Source: Luteibacter yeojuensis (GTDB lineage: Bacteria; Pseudomonadota; Gammaproteobacteria; Xanthomonadales; Rhodanobacteraceae). From it: a DNA stretch of 64,000 bases. Both the position numbers and the translations under genes were made by a program. Of this stretch, positions 22,493 to 29,665 are shown piece by piece. The notes under the pieces are model-generated. The model did no database searches. It saw nothing but the letters and a program-made list of their open reading frames with translations, and was not told where the DNA came from. The DNA lies in NCBI RefSeq assembly GCF_000964085.1, contig NZ_JZRB01000023.1:1-64000 (forward strand). The letters run 5' to 3'. How positions within the stretch are numbered: position 1 is the stretch's first letter; each line of letters starts with the position of its first letter.

Positions 22493-23523
22493 GCGCCTTG
22501 CCCAGCCCGTCGTGGTTCGCCGTCGGCTGCCTCGTCGCTGCATTCATCGTTTCTTTCGCCTGCGTGCGGGCCACCATCGGCTATGCCCATCGCAAGGGCA
22601 TGCTCGATGCCCCGGGCCAGCGCCGCTCGCACAGCATGCCGACGCCGCGCGGCGGCGGCATCGGCATCGTCATCGGCACCCTCGTGGGCATGCCCGCCGC
22701 CTTGCTGCTCCTGCCGCCCTCGCCGGGCCCGGCGGTGGTGGGGGCCTTCACGGTCGGGGTCATCGCCATCGCCGCCATCGGCTGGCTCGACGACCATGGC
22801 TCGCTGCCCATCCGGCCCCGCCTTGCCATCCAGCTTGCCGCCACGCTGCTGTTCTGCATCGCGGTGGCCAGCCATGCGGCCAGCCTGTGGTGGGCCGCGC
22901 CCTTGCTGCTGGCGGGTGTCTGGTGCGTCAACCTGCACAATTTCATGGACGGCATCGACGGCATCGCCGCCCTCCAGGCCATTTTCTTCGGCGGCGCCAC
23001 GGCGCTGCTGGCGGTGGGGGCAGGGGCCTATGGCATCGGCATCGCCGCGGGCTGCCTCGACATGGCGGCGCTGGCCTTTTGGTACTTCAACCGGTCCCCG
23101 GCCCGCATATTCATGGGCGACGTGGGCAGCGCCACGGTGGGTTTCATCGTGTTTGCCCTCACGGCCATGTTGTGGGCGTGGCGCACCGACCTGCTGTGGC
23201 CTGAACTGATCCTGTCCTCGGCCTTCGTCATCGACGCCTCGTTGACGCTGGCCGTGCGCATGCTGCGCGGCGCGCGCTGGTACACTCCGCATCGCGAGCA
23301 CCTGTACCAATGGCTCGTGCGGCGGGGACAAACCCATACCCGGGTAGCTTCTGGCTACCTCTTGTGGAACCTCGTTGTATGCGTACCCAGCGCATGGATC
23401 GCGCTCCGCCACCCGGCGGTGGCGCCTGCGTGCTGCGTGGGGGCCTACCTGCTGGGGGCAGCGGCCTGGCGTATTGGCAAGCGATCGTGCTTGCGTCGAA
23501 GGGAGCGACATGTTTCTGCGTAA
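22489..23523 (+). CDS. Undecaprenyl-phosphate sugar-1-phosphate transferase, WecA/WbpL/MraY family
   Basis: This polytopic enzyme would transfer a HexNAc-1-phosphate to undecaprenyl phosphate, the first step of O-antigen or related glycan assembly. The 344 residues have about 10 membrane helices and the family signatures: GWLDDHGSLPIRPRL (metal-binding Asp pair), NFMDGIDGIAALQA and FMGDVGSATVGF, plus a basic loop ending TPHREHLYQ. Start by ATGA overlap with lapB; readings beginning earlier lie inside lapB. It overlaps the next gene by 14 bases. The following gene is a WbpM-type dehydratase, so a WbpL-like role with a modified UDP-HexNAc is likely but not proven. Confidence 0.88.
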   Translation: MSALPSPSWFAVGCLVAAFIVSFACVRATIGYAHRKGMLDAPGQRRSHSMPTPRGGGIGIVIGTLVGMPAALLLLPPSPGPAVVGAFTVGVIAIAAIGWLDDHGSLPIRPRLAIQLAATLLFCIAVASHAASLWWAAPLLLAGVWCVNLHNFMDGIDGIAALQAIFFGGATALLAVGAGAYGIGIAAGCLDMAALAFWYFNRSPARIFMGDVGSATVGFIVFALTAMLWAWRTDLLWPELILSSAFVIDASLTLAVRMLRGARWYTPHREHLYQWLVRRGQTHTRVASGYLLWNLVVCVPSAWIALRHPAVAPACCVGAYLLGAAAWRIGKRSCLRRRERHVSA

Positions 23524-25408
23524 GTTCATTGGCATCATCCACCCCCGCACCGCGGTCGTCGCGCACGACCTGGCCATGGCGGCGCTCGCCTGGTGGATCG
23601 CGAAGGCGCTGCGTTACGCGCTGATGCCGGAATCCGCCCCGGTCACCTACCTGCCGATGGAATTCCCGCTGGTGCTGCTGGTGCAGGGCGCGGTGTTCAA
23701 CTGGACGGGGCTGTACAAGGGCGTCTGGCGCTTCGCCAGCCTTCCCGACCTGTGGAACATCATCAAGGCCACCGTCATCGGCTCGCTGATCATCGGCCTG
23801 GCCATGGTCATGTACGCGCGCCTCGACGGCGTGCCGCGCTCGGTGCTCCTGGTCTACCCGGTGGTGCTGGTGGTGCTGCTTGGCCTGCCGCGGCTCAGCT
23901 ACCGCTTCTGGAAAGACAGCCGCATCGACCTGTTCCAGTCCACGCCGACCAAGCGCGTGCTGATCGTCGGCGCCGACCGCGCCGGCGATGCCCTGGCGCG
24001 CGACCTGCGCCGTGACAGCCGCTACAGCGTCATCGGCTTCGTCGACGATAACCTGGCCCTGCGCGGTGCGCAGATCGGTGGCGTGCCGGTGCTGGGCACC
24101 ATCGACCAGCTGGCCGAGCTCTCCCGCGCGGTCGCCGTGCAGATGCTGCTCATCGCCGTGCCGGGCGCCACCACGGCGCAGATGCGCCGCATCGTCGCCT
24201 TCTGCGAAAGCACCGGGTTGCCGTTCCGCACCGTGCCGCGCCTGGAAGACGTGGTCGCCGGCCGCGCGCAGTTCAACGAGATCAAGGAAGTGGCCATCGA
24301 GGACCTGCTCGGCCGCGATGCCGTGGAGCTCGACTGGACCGCCATCCGCGAAACCGTCAGCGGCCGCCGCGTGCTGGTCACCGGTGGCGGTGGCTCCATC
24401 GGTTCGGAACTCTGCCGGCAGGTGGCCCGCCTGGGTGCCGCGTCGCTCACCGTGGTCGAGATGTCGGAGTACAACCTGTACCGCATCGGCCAGGAGCTCA
24501 CCTCGGCGTACCCCGAGCTCATCTTCAACGGCATGCTCACCGACGCCCGCGAATCGGTGGCCATCCAGCGTCTTTTCGAAGAGACCCAGCCGCAGATCGT
24601 CTTCCACGCCGCTGCCTACAAGCACGTGCCCATGCTGCAGGGCCAGCTGCGCGAGGCGTTCCGCAACAACGTGCTTGGCACGCGCGTGGTGGCCGATGCC
24701 GCCGTCCGCTGCGGGGCCGAGACCTTCGTGCTCATCTCCACCGACAAGGCCGTGAACCCCACGTCGGTCATGGGCGCATGCAAGCGCATGGCTGAGATCT
24801 GGTGCCAGAACCTGGCCGCGCACACCGCCACGCGCTTCATCACCGTGCGCTTCGGCAACGTGCTGGATTCGGCCGGTTCGGTGGTGCCGCTGTTCCGCCG
24901 GCAGATCCGCCAGGGCGGCCCGGTGACCATCACGCACCCGGAGATCTCGCGCTACTTCATGACCATCCCCGAGGCCTGCCAGCTCATCTTGCAGGCGGCC
25001 ACGCTGGGCAAGGGCGGCGAGATCTTCGCGCTCGACATGGGCGACCCGGTCAAGATCCGCGATTTGGCTGAACAGATGATCCGCCTCGCGGGCAAGCGTC
25101 CCGGTTCTGACATACAGATCGTCTACACCGGTCTTCGCTCGGGCGAGAAGCTGTTCGAAGAACTGTTCCACCCGCTCGAGAACTACACCAGCACCACCCA
25201 CGCCAAGATTTTCCAGGCCCAGCACCGCCAGGTGTCGTGGGAGCTGCTGCAGACGCAGCTGGCCCGCGCCGAGGAGGCTGTCTGGGCCTTCGATGAGGAA
25301 ACCCTGCGTCGGTGCGTGTCGCAACTGCTGCCTTCGTTCCGCTGGAGCGAGCCGCAGTCCGGCAACGTGCTGCCGCTTCGCCGCAACGAAAGTGGAGACA
25401 TCGCATGA
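23510..25408 (+). CDS. UDP-N-acetylglucosamine 4,6-dehydratase, WbpM/PglF/CapD type
   Basis: Membrane-bound nucleotide-sugar dehydratase that starts synthesis of 6-deoxy amino sugars for O-antigen. The 632 residues comprise four N-terminal membrane helices (to about 130), a CoA-binding-like Rossmann domain (VLIVGADRAGDALARDL, about 145-270) and an SDR domain (VLVTGGGGSIGSELCRQV, about 290-600). The active site reads LISTDKAVNPTSVMGACKR, with methionine in place of the usual SDR tyrosine, typical of this subfamily. GGGAG precedes the ATG at 23510; longer readings run through the previous gene. Coupled by ATGA to galU. Confidence 0.92.
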   Translation: MFLRKFIGIIHPRTAVVAHDLAMAALAWWIAKALRYALMPESAPVTYLPMEFPLVLLVQGAVFNWTGLYKGVWRFASLPDLWNIIKATVIGSLIIGLAMVMYARLDGVPRSVLLVYPVVLVVLLGLPRLSYRFWKDSRIDLFQSTPTKRVLIVGADRAGDALARDLRRDSRYSVIGFVDDNLALRGAQIGGVPVLGTIDQLAELSRAVAVQMLLIAVPGATTAQMRRIVAFCESTGLPFRTVPRLEDVVAGRAQFNEIKEVAIEDLLGRDAVELDWTAIRETVSGRRVLVTGGGGSIGSELCRQVARLGAASLTVVEMSEYNLYRIGQELTSAYPELIFNGMLTDARESVAIQRLFEETQPQIVFHAAAYKHVPMLQGQLREAFRNNVLGTRVVADAAVRCGAETFVLISTDKAVNPTSVMGACKRMAEIWCQNLAAHTATRFITVRFGNVLDSAGSVVPLFRRQIRQGGPVTITHPEISRYFMTIPEACQLILQAATLGKGGEIFALDMGDPVKIRDLAEQMIRLAGKRPGSDIQIVYTGLRSGEKLFEELFHPLENYTSTTHAKIFQAQHRQVSWELLQTQLARAEEAVWAFDEETLRRCVSQLLPSFRWSEPQSGNVLPLRRNESGDIA

Positions 25409-26277
25409 CCCAACCCCTGCGCACGGTGGTATTTCCGGTGGCTGGCCTCGGTACGCGCTTCCTTCCCGCGACCAAGGTGGTAGCCAAGGAAATGCTCCCG
25501 GTGCTCGACCGGCCGCTCATCCAGTACGCCGTGGACGAAGCCGTCGACGCCGGTGCCGACACGCTGGTGTTTGTCACCAACCGTTACAAGCACGCCATCG
25601 CCGATTACTTCGACAAGGCCTACGAGCTGGAAGAGAAGCTGGCCGAGAAGAACAAGGCGGAGCTGCTCGGCATCCTCCGCGACATCCTCCCGCGCCACGT
25701 GCGCTGCGTGTTCGTCACGCAGCCCGAGGCCATGGGCCTGGGCGATGCCGTGCTCCGCGCCAAGGCGGTGGTGAACGAAGAGCACTTCGGCGTCATGCTG
25801 CCCGACGACCTCATCTGGACGAAGGGCCGTGGCGCCCTGGGCCAGATGGCCGACCTGGCAAACAAGGAATCCGCCGGCGTCATCGCGGTGGAAGAGGTGC
25901 CGGAGCAGGACACCGACAAGTACGGCGTGGTGAAGCTCAGCGGCGAGGTGAACGACCGCTCTGGCGTCATCGAGCACATGGTGGAGAAGCCGAAGCCGGC
26001 CGATGCCCCGTCGAACCTGGCGGTGGTTGGCCGCTATGTGCTGCCGAGCACGATCTTCGGGTTCCTCGAGAAGACGACGCCGGGCGCGGGTGGCGAGATC
26101 CAGCTCACCGACGCCATCGAGGCGTTGCTGAAGTCGAAGGGCAAGGTGCTGTCGTATAAGTTCGAGGGCACGCGTTTCGACTGCGGTAACAAGTCGGGCC
26201 TGGTGCGCGCGACGCTGGCGATGGCGATGGAGGATCCAAAACTGGCCCCCATCGTCCGCGAGTACGCGGCGAAGTAA
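25405..26277 (+). CDS. galU: UTP-glucose-1-phosphate uridylyltransferase
   Basis: GalU makes UDP-glucose from UTP and glucose-1-phosphate for polysaccharides and nucleotide-sugar pools. The 290 residues show the nucleotide-binding start AGLGTRFLPATKVVAKEMLP, GVMLPDDLIW, GGEIQLTDAIEAL and FDCGNKSGLVRA. The ATG overlaps the previous stop. It is the last of the coupled group lapA-lapB-transferase-dehydratase-galU and is followed by a clear terminator. UDP-glucose could also link to the trehalose/glucan operon, but no gene here uses it directly for that. Confidence 0.96.
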   Translation: MTQPLRTVVFPVAGLGTRFLPATKVVAKEMLPVLDRPLIQYAVDEAVDAGADTLVFVTNRYKHAIADYFDKAYELEEKLAEKNKAELLGILRDILPRHVRCVFVTQPEAMGLGDAVLRAKAVVNEEHFGVMLPDDLIWTKGRGALGQMADLANKESAGVIAVEEVPEQDTDKYGVVKLSGEVNDRSGVIEHMVEKPKPADAPSNLAVVGRYVLPSTIFGFLEKTTPGAGGEIQLTDAIEALLKSKGKVLSYKFEGTRFDCGNKSGLVRATLAMAMEDPKLAPIVREYAAK

Positions 26278-26283
26278 GCAAAA

Positions 26284-26308
26284 GCCCGGCACCGCCGGGC
26301 TTTTTTTT
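26284..26308 (+). terminator. Terminator of the lapA-galU operon
   Basis: AGCCCGGC and GCCGGGCT form the stem around an ACC loop, with upstream A residues and a downstream run of seven T (26302-26308). It lies 7 bases after the galU stop. Confidence 0.93.
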
Positions 26309-26330
26309 GCGCGCGATGCTCTTTTTAATC

Positions 26331-26555
26331 GGTTCATTCGCTAGCGCGAATGCATGTCTTCAGCGGCGTTCGCCGCCTATGGCGTGCGGGGTTGAGGCAA
26401 AGAGCCCTTGCTGCCCACCCTCGCGTCCAAGGCTGCGGCTGCGCCGCCGTGTTTTCCATTCGCGCACGGGTGTGCGCTCCTACGGGCCTACGGCCGCTCT
26501 CTTGTGCGGAACTCGCCTTGAGGGTGGGCACCAAGGACTCTTTGCGGCACGGAGG
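26331..26555 (+). repeat. Structured repeat, left copy of an inverted pair
   Basis: Bases 26331-26423 match the reverse complement of 27215-27307 at close to 90 percent by eye, and 26485-26555 match 27079-27149 similarly. Within the copy are several hairpins: CATTCGC/GCGAATG (26335-26352), GCGGC/GCCGC (26363-26376), GCGCAC/GTGCGC (26462-26477), and a long-range pairing of about 26397-26423 with 26519-26545. Stem-forming ability is kept in the right copy although loops and some stem bases differ. Open frames across it are short shadows. The stretch to 26727 holds no other gene that I can see. Confidence 0.8.
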
Positions 26556-26727
26556 TGGGGTGGGGGCCGAGATACGCCTATGCGCGTGGACGACTCGGGG
26601 CCTCGCGGACGGGTGGCCGCCTGCAGGGTGCGCGTGCGCGGCGCGTTGGGCCCACTGCGAGGTGCAGGGCACCTGATGCCTCACGCCGGGTGGTGGGTGG
26701 TGGGTGTTGCGGCTTGGGGGTCGAGGG

Positions 26728-26859
26728 TTAGCGGGCCGAGGCGATGAGCGTGGTGGCCGCGTGGGCGGGATCGGTCGTCACCATCGCGCCCAGGGTCAGC
26801 ATGCAGGCCAGCACGGCGGCGACGAAGAAGGTCTTCAGCAGGAAGGTTTCGACTTTCAT
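26728..26859 (-). CDS. Tiny exported peptide, 43 residues, unknown function
   Basis: The ATG at 26859 (minus strand) has an excellent ribosome site, GAGGAGAACCACC, seven bases away, which makes a real gene likely. The product starts MKVETFLLKTFFVAAVLACM, a basic then hydrophobic signal peptide, and has the cleavage-site pattern AHA before ATTLIASAR. If signal peptidase cuts there, only about nine residues remain. If not, it is a small single-pass membrane peptide. I do not recognise a family. It lies alone in the segment between two inverted structured repeats, with a symmetric palindrome about 140 bases upstream. An upstream in-frame extension exists but has a poorer start. Confidence 0.6.
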   Translation of the reverse strand: MKVETFLLKTFFVAAVLACMLTLGAMVTTDPAHAATTLIASAR

Positions 26860-26997
26860 GGTGGTTCTCCTCAAGCTTTGCGGGTGGGCGTGTTTGCCCT
26901 TTCGCCAGAGGAGTTGCATCGGCCGTGCCAACCACAGAAACAGGCTGCAAAGCCCGCTAGAAAGCCATTCTCACCACGACCCGCGAGCTGCGCGTTG

Positions 26998-27036
26998 TTG
27001 TCCGCGGACAACCGGCTGTCCGCGTCCCCTTGTCCG
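26998..27036. promoter_or_regulatory. Operator-like palindrome upstream of the tiny peptide gene
   Basis: TTGTCCGCGGACAA (26998-27011) is a perfect 14-base palindrome. Its half-site TGTCCG recurs at 27017-27022 and 27031-27036. The second half-site also builds CGCGGACA/TGTCCGCG (27003-27024). Clustered half-sites suggest a repressor target, but no regulator gene is adjacent. Confidence 0.4.
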
Positions 27037-27078
27037 TGCGGGCGCCCCGCGCCGCGAGCGTGGCTCGACCTCATGCCG

Positions 27079-27307
27079 CCTCCGTGTTGCAAAGAGTCCT
27101 TGGTGTCCACCCTCGAGGCGAGTTCCGCACAAGAGAGCGGCCGTAGGCCAATTGATAACGTCGTGCGCCGGCAGGCGCATTTCCTTATCGAACGCGGAGG
27201 ACCTGTCTGAGCAGCGAGGGTGGGCACCAAGGGCTCTTCGCCTCGACGCCACACGTAATAGGCGGCGAACGCCGCTAAAGACATGCATTCGCCAAAGCGA
27301 ATGAACC
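27079..27307 (-). repeat. Structured repeat, right copy of an inverted pair
   Basis: Reverse-complement copy of 26331-26555: 27079-27149 pairs with 26485-26555 and 27215-27307 with 26331-26423. The intervening 65 bases are poorly conserved in sequence but still fold (TGCGCC/GGCGCA, 27164-27179). The first hairpin keeps CATTCGC/GCGAATG with a different tetraloop. The copy ends three bases before the amidase stop codon. Confidence 0.8.
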
Positions 27308-27309
27308 GC

Positions 27310-28881
27310 TTAATTCACCGGCAACGTAGGAAGAAACTTCGGCCGCTGGAATGCATTGGCCTTTTGCTCCACGCCATACGCAATCGCAATCAACGCTGGC
27401 TCACTCCACTTCGCCCCGAAAAACACCACCCCCACCGGCAACTCATGTGCAAACGACACCGGCAACGTGATCGACGGATACCCCGCGATCGCCGCCGGCG
27501 CGGACACGCCACCCACCGTCGGGTCGCCGCTCACCACGTGGTCGCCCAGCACCAGGTCGTTCACGAACGCGGGGCCCCAGCTCGGGGCGAGCAGGGCGTC
27601 GAGGTGGTCCTTCGCTAGCGCCGCATCGATACCTTCCGGGCCGGCGAGGCGCTTGTTCTTCTCGACGATCGCCTTGTACGTCGGGTCATCGAGGCCTGCC
27701 TTCTCCTGTGACATCAGGAACAGCTCCTGCCCGAACCACGGCATCTCCTTGTCCTTGTGCGCCTCGTTGAACGCGATGAGGTCGGCCAGCGTTTTCATCG
27801 GCTGGTTGGGGCGGGTGGCGAGGTAGGCGGCGATATCGTGCTTGAACTCGTAGAGCATGACGTCGAGTTCGTGTTCGCTGAGTTCCTTCAGGTGCGGGAT
27901 CTCGACGGGGTCGACCACGGTGGCGCCCTGCGCCTTCAGCAGCGCGATGGTTTTTTCCAGCGCGGCGTCGGCGTTGGGTTCGATGCCCGCGAGCTGGCGG
28001 ACCACGCCGATGCGCTTGCCCTTCAAGGCATTGGGGTCGAGGAACCGGGTGTAGTCGGTGGCGTGCCTGTCGGCGTCTTTCGTGGCTGGGTCGCTGGCGT
28101 CGCTGCCGGCGATGGCGCTGAGCACGGCGGCGGCGTCGGCCACGCTGCGGGCCATGGGGCCGGCGGTGTCCTGGCTGTGCGAGATGGGGATGATGCCGGT
28201 GCGGCTCACGAGGCCCACGGTGGGCTTGATGCCGACCAGGCCGGTCATCGAGGCGGGGCAGATGATGGAGCCGTCGGTTTCGCTGCCGATGGCCACGGTG
28301 GCGAGGCCGGCGGCCACGGCCGCGCCCGAACCGGCACTGGAGCCGCAGGCATTGCGGTCGAGCACGTAGGGGTTGAGCGTGAGGCCGCCGCGGCCGGTCC
28401 AGCCACTGGTGGCGTGGTTAGAGCGGATGTTAGCCCACTCACTGAGGTTGGCCTTGCCCAGCAGGATGGCGCCGGCCTTGCGCAGGCGCGCGGCAACGGT
28501 GGAATCCTTCGGTGCCGTGGAACCAGCGAGGGCGAGCGAGCCGGCCGTCGTCTGCATCCTGTCGCCGGTGTCGATGTTGTCCTTCAGCAGGATGGGGATG
28601 CCCGCCAGCGGGCCCTTGCCCTTCGCCTTGCCGGCAATGGCGAGCGCATCGGGGTTGGTCTCGAGCACGGCGCGCAGCGTGGGCCCGGCCTTGTCGATGC
28701 GCGCGATGCGGTCGAGGAACAGCTGGGTCATGCCAGCGGGCGTGAGCTCGCCGCGGGCGTAGGCCTGCTTCAGCGTCGCGATGGAGGCGTAGGCGTCGTC
28801 CTCGCCGGCGTCGCGCGCGTGGGCGGCGAATGGAAGCACGAGTGCGAGCGCGACGGCGAGCGCAAGGCGTGGCTGCGGCAT
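27310..28881 (-). CDS. Secreted amidase (amidase signature family)
   Basis: Hydrolase of the Ser-cisSer-Lys amidase family, probably periplasmic; substrate unknown. The start at 28881 gives 523 residues with a clean signal peptide (hydrophobic stretch to residue 20, cleavage near AHA) and GGGGGAGAGA upstream. Catalytic triad visible: K100 in PILLKDNIDTG, S181 in NACGSSAGSG, S205 in ETDGSIICPAS. The family usually has ETDTGGSIRxPA, so the variation just after the nucleophile is mild. Upstream in-frame codons beyond 28881 look like shadow. It is divergent from the cytochrome pair. Related secreted amidases are often annotated as glutamyl-tRNA amidase-like; that role is not implied. Confidence 0.9.
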   Translation of the reverse strand: MPQPRLALAVALALVLPFAAHARDAGEDDAYASIATLKQAYARGELTPAGMTQLFLDRIARIDKAGPTLRAVLETNPDALAIAGKAKGKGPLAGIPILLKDNIDTGDRMQTTAGSLALAGSTAPKDSTVAARLRKAGAILLGKANLSEWANIRSNHATSGWTGRGGLTLNPYVLDRNACGSSAGSGAAVAAGLATVAIGSETDGSIICPASMTGLVGIKPTVGLVSRTGIIPISHSQDTAGPMARSVADAAAVLSAIAGSDASDPATKDADRHATDYTRFLDPNALKGKRIGVVRQLAGIEPNADAALEKTIALLKAQGATVVDPVEIPHLKELSEHELDVMLYEFKHDIAAYLATRPNQPMKTLADLIAFNEAHKDKEMPWFGQELFLMSQEKAGLDDPTYKAIVEKNKRLAGPEGIDAALAKDHLDALLAPSWGPAFVNDLVLGDHVVSGDPTVGGVSAPAAIAGYPSITLPVSFAHELPVGVVFFGAKWSEPALIAIAYGVEQKANAFQRPKFLPTLPVN

Positions 28882-28910
28882 AAGGTCTCTCCCCCGGGGT
28901 TTGGCGACCG

Positions 28911-28939
28911 ATGGTAGCCCTATACTCAGGCAGACCCAA
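28911..28939. promoter_or_regulatory. Candidate divergent promoters between amidase and cytochrome genes
   Basis: On the minus strand TTGGGT (28939-28934) and TACCAT (28916-28911) are 17 bases apart, facing the amidase. On the plus strand TATACT (28921-28926) resembles a good -10 facing the cytochromes, but its nearest -35-like TTGGCG is only 14 bases upstream. Confidence 0.3.
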
Positions 28940-28963
28940 GGTCGGCCCCAGGGGAGCGAGGCG

Positions 28964-29665
28964 ATGCGACGTTCGTTCGGATGGTTCGTGCTGTTCGCGC
29001 TGGCGTGCGCGGTGCGCGCGCAGGATGCCGCCCCCGTGCCCGATACCCTGCAGCAGCGCATCGCCGCGTGCACCAGCTGCCACGGCCCGCACGGCGAGGG
29101 CGGCGAAAACGGCTTCAACCCCCGCCTGGCCGGCAAGCCGGCGGGTTACCTGGTGCGGCAGCTGCAGGCATTCCAGAAGGGCCTGCGCCACTACGAGGTG
29201 ATGGAGTACATGGTGGCGCCGCTCGACGACGTCTACCTGCATGAGATCGCCGATTACTTCGCGAGCCAGGACGTGTCCTATGCCATGCACCCGGTGCCGC
29301 CCATGCCGCCCACCGCCACCGCGCGCGGCGAGCAGTTGGTGACGAAGGGCGACCCGGCGAAGGGCGTGCCCGCCTGCATGGCCTGCCACGGCCCGAACCT
29401 CACCGGCGTGCAGCCCGATATCCCCGGCCTCGTCGGCTTGCCGTACGACTACATCAGCGCGCAGCTCGGCTCCTGGCGCACTAACACGCGCAGCACCACC
29501 GCGCCCGACTGCATGGCCACGGTGGTCAGCCGCCTCACCGACGCCGACATCAGCGCCGTCGCGGGGTGGCTCGCCGCGCGCCCCGTGCCTGACGGCGCCC
29601 ACCCCGAGCCCGCGGGCAGCGTGAAGCCGCCCCTGCGCTGCGGCGTGCTGGGAGACGGCACATGA
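28964..29665 (+). CDS. Diheme cytochrome c, c4-like
   Basis: Periplasmic electron carrier. The 233 residues begin with a signal peptide (to about residue 20, AVRAQ). Two cytochrome c domains follow, each with a heme motif: CTSCH (C36, C39, H40) and CMACH (C138, C141, H142). Likely axial methionines lie in the segments after each. AGGGGAGCGAGGCG precedes the ATG at 28964. The stop overlaps the start of the next cytochrome (ATGA), so the two are co-translated. No oxidase or dehydrogenase gene lies nearby, so the redox partner is unknown. Confidence 0.9.
   Translation: MRRSFGWFVLFALACAVRAQDAAPVPDTLQQRIAACTSCHGPHGEGGENGFNPRLAGKPAGYLVRQLQAFQKGLRHYEVMEYMVAPLDDVYLHEIADYFASQDVSYAMHPVPPMPPTATARGEQLVTKGDPAKGVPACMACHGPNLTGVQPDIPGLVGLPYDYISAQLGSWRTNTRSTTAPDCMATVVSRLTDADISAVAGWLAARPVPDGAHPEPAGSVKPPLRCGVLGDGT

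Noticed and set aside
23228-25324. 698-codon frame opposite the dehydratase gene
   Set aside because: Antisense shadow without motifs; the plus-strand gene has a complete set of family motifs.
26307-26747. Plus-strand open frame across the left structured repeat
   Set aside because: It is built from the repeat itself, has no ribosome site and ends in low-complexity sequence; the right copy does not preserve the frame.
26331-27307. Insertion sequence or composite transposon
   Set aside because: The inverted pair resembles flanking elements, but there is no transposase between or within them and I see no flanking target duplication.
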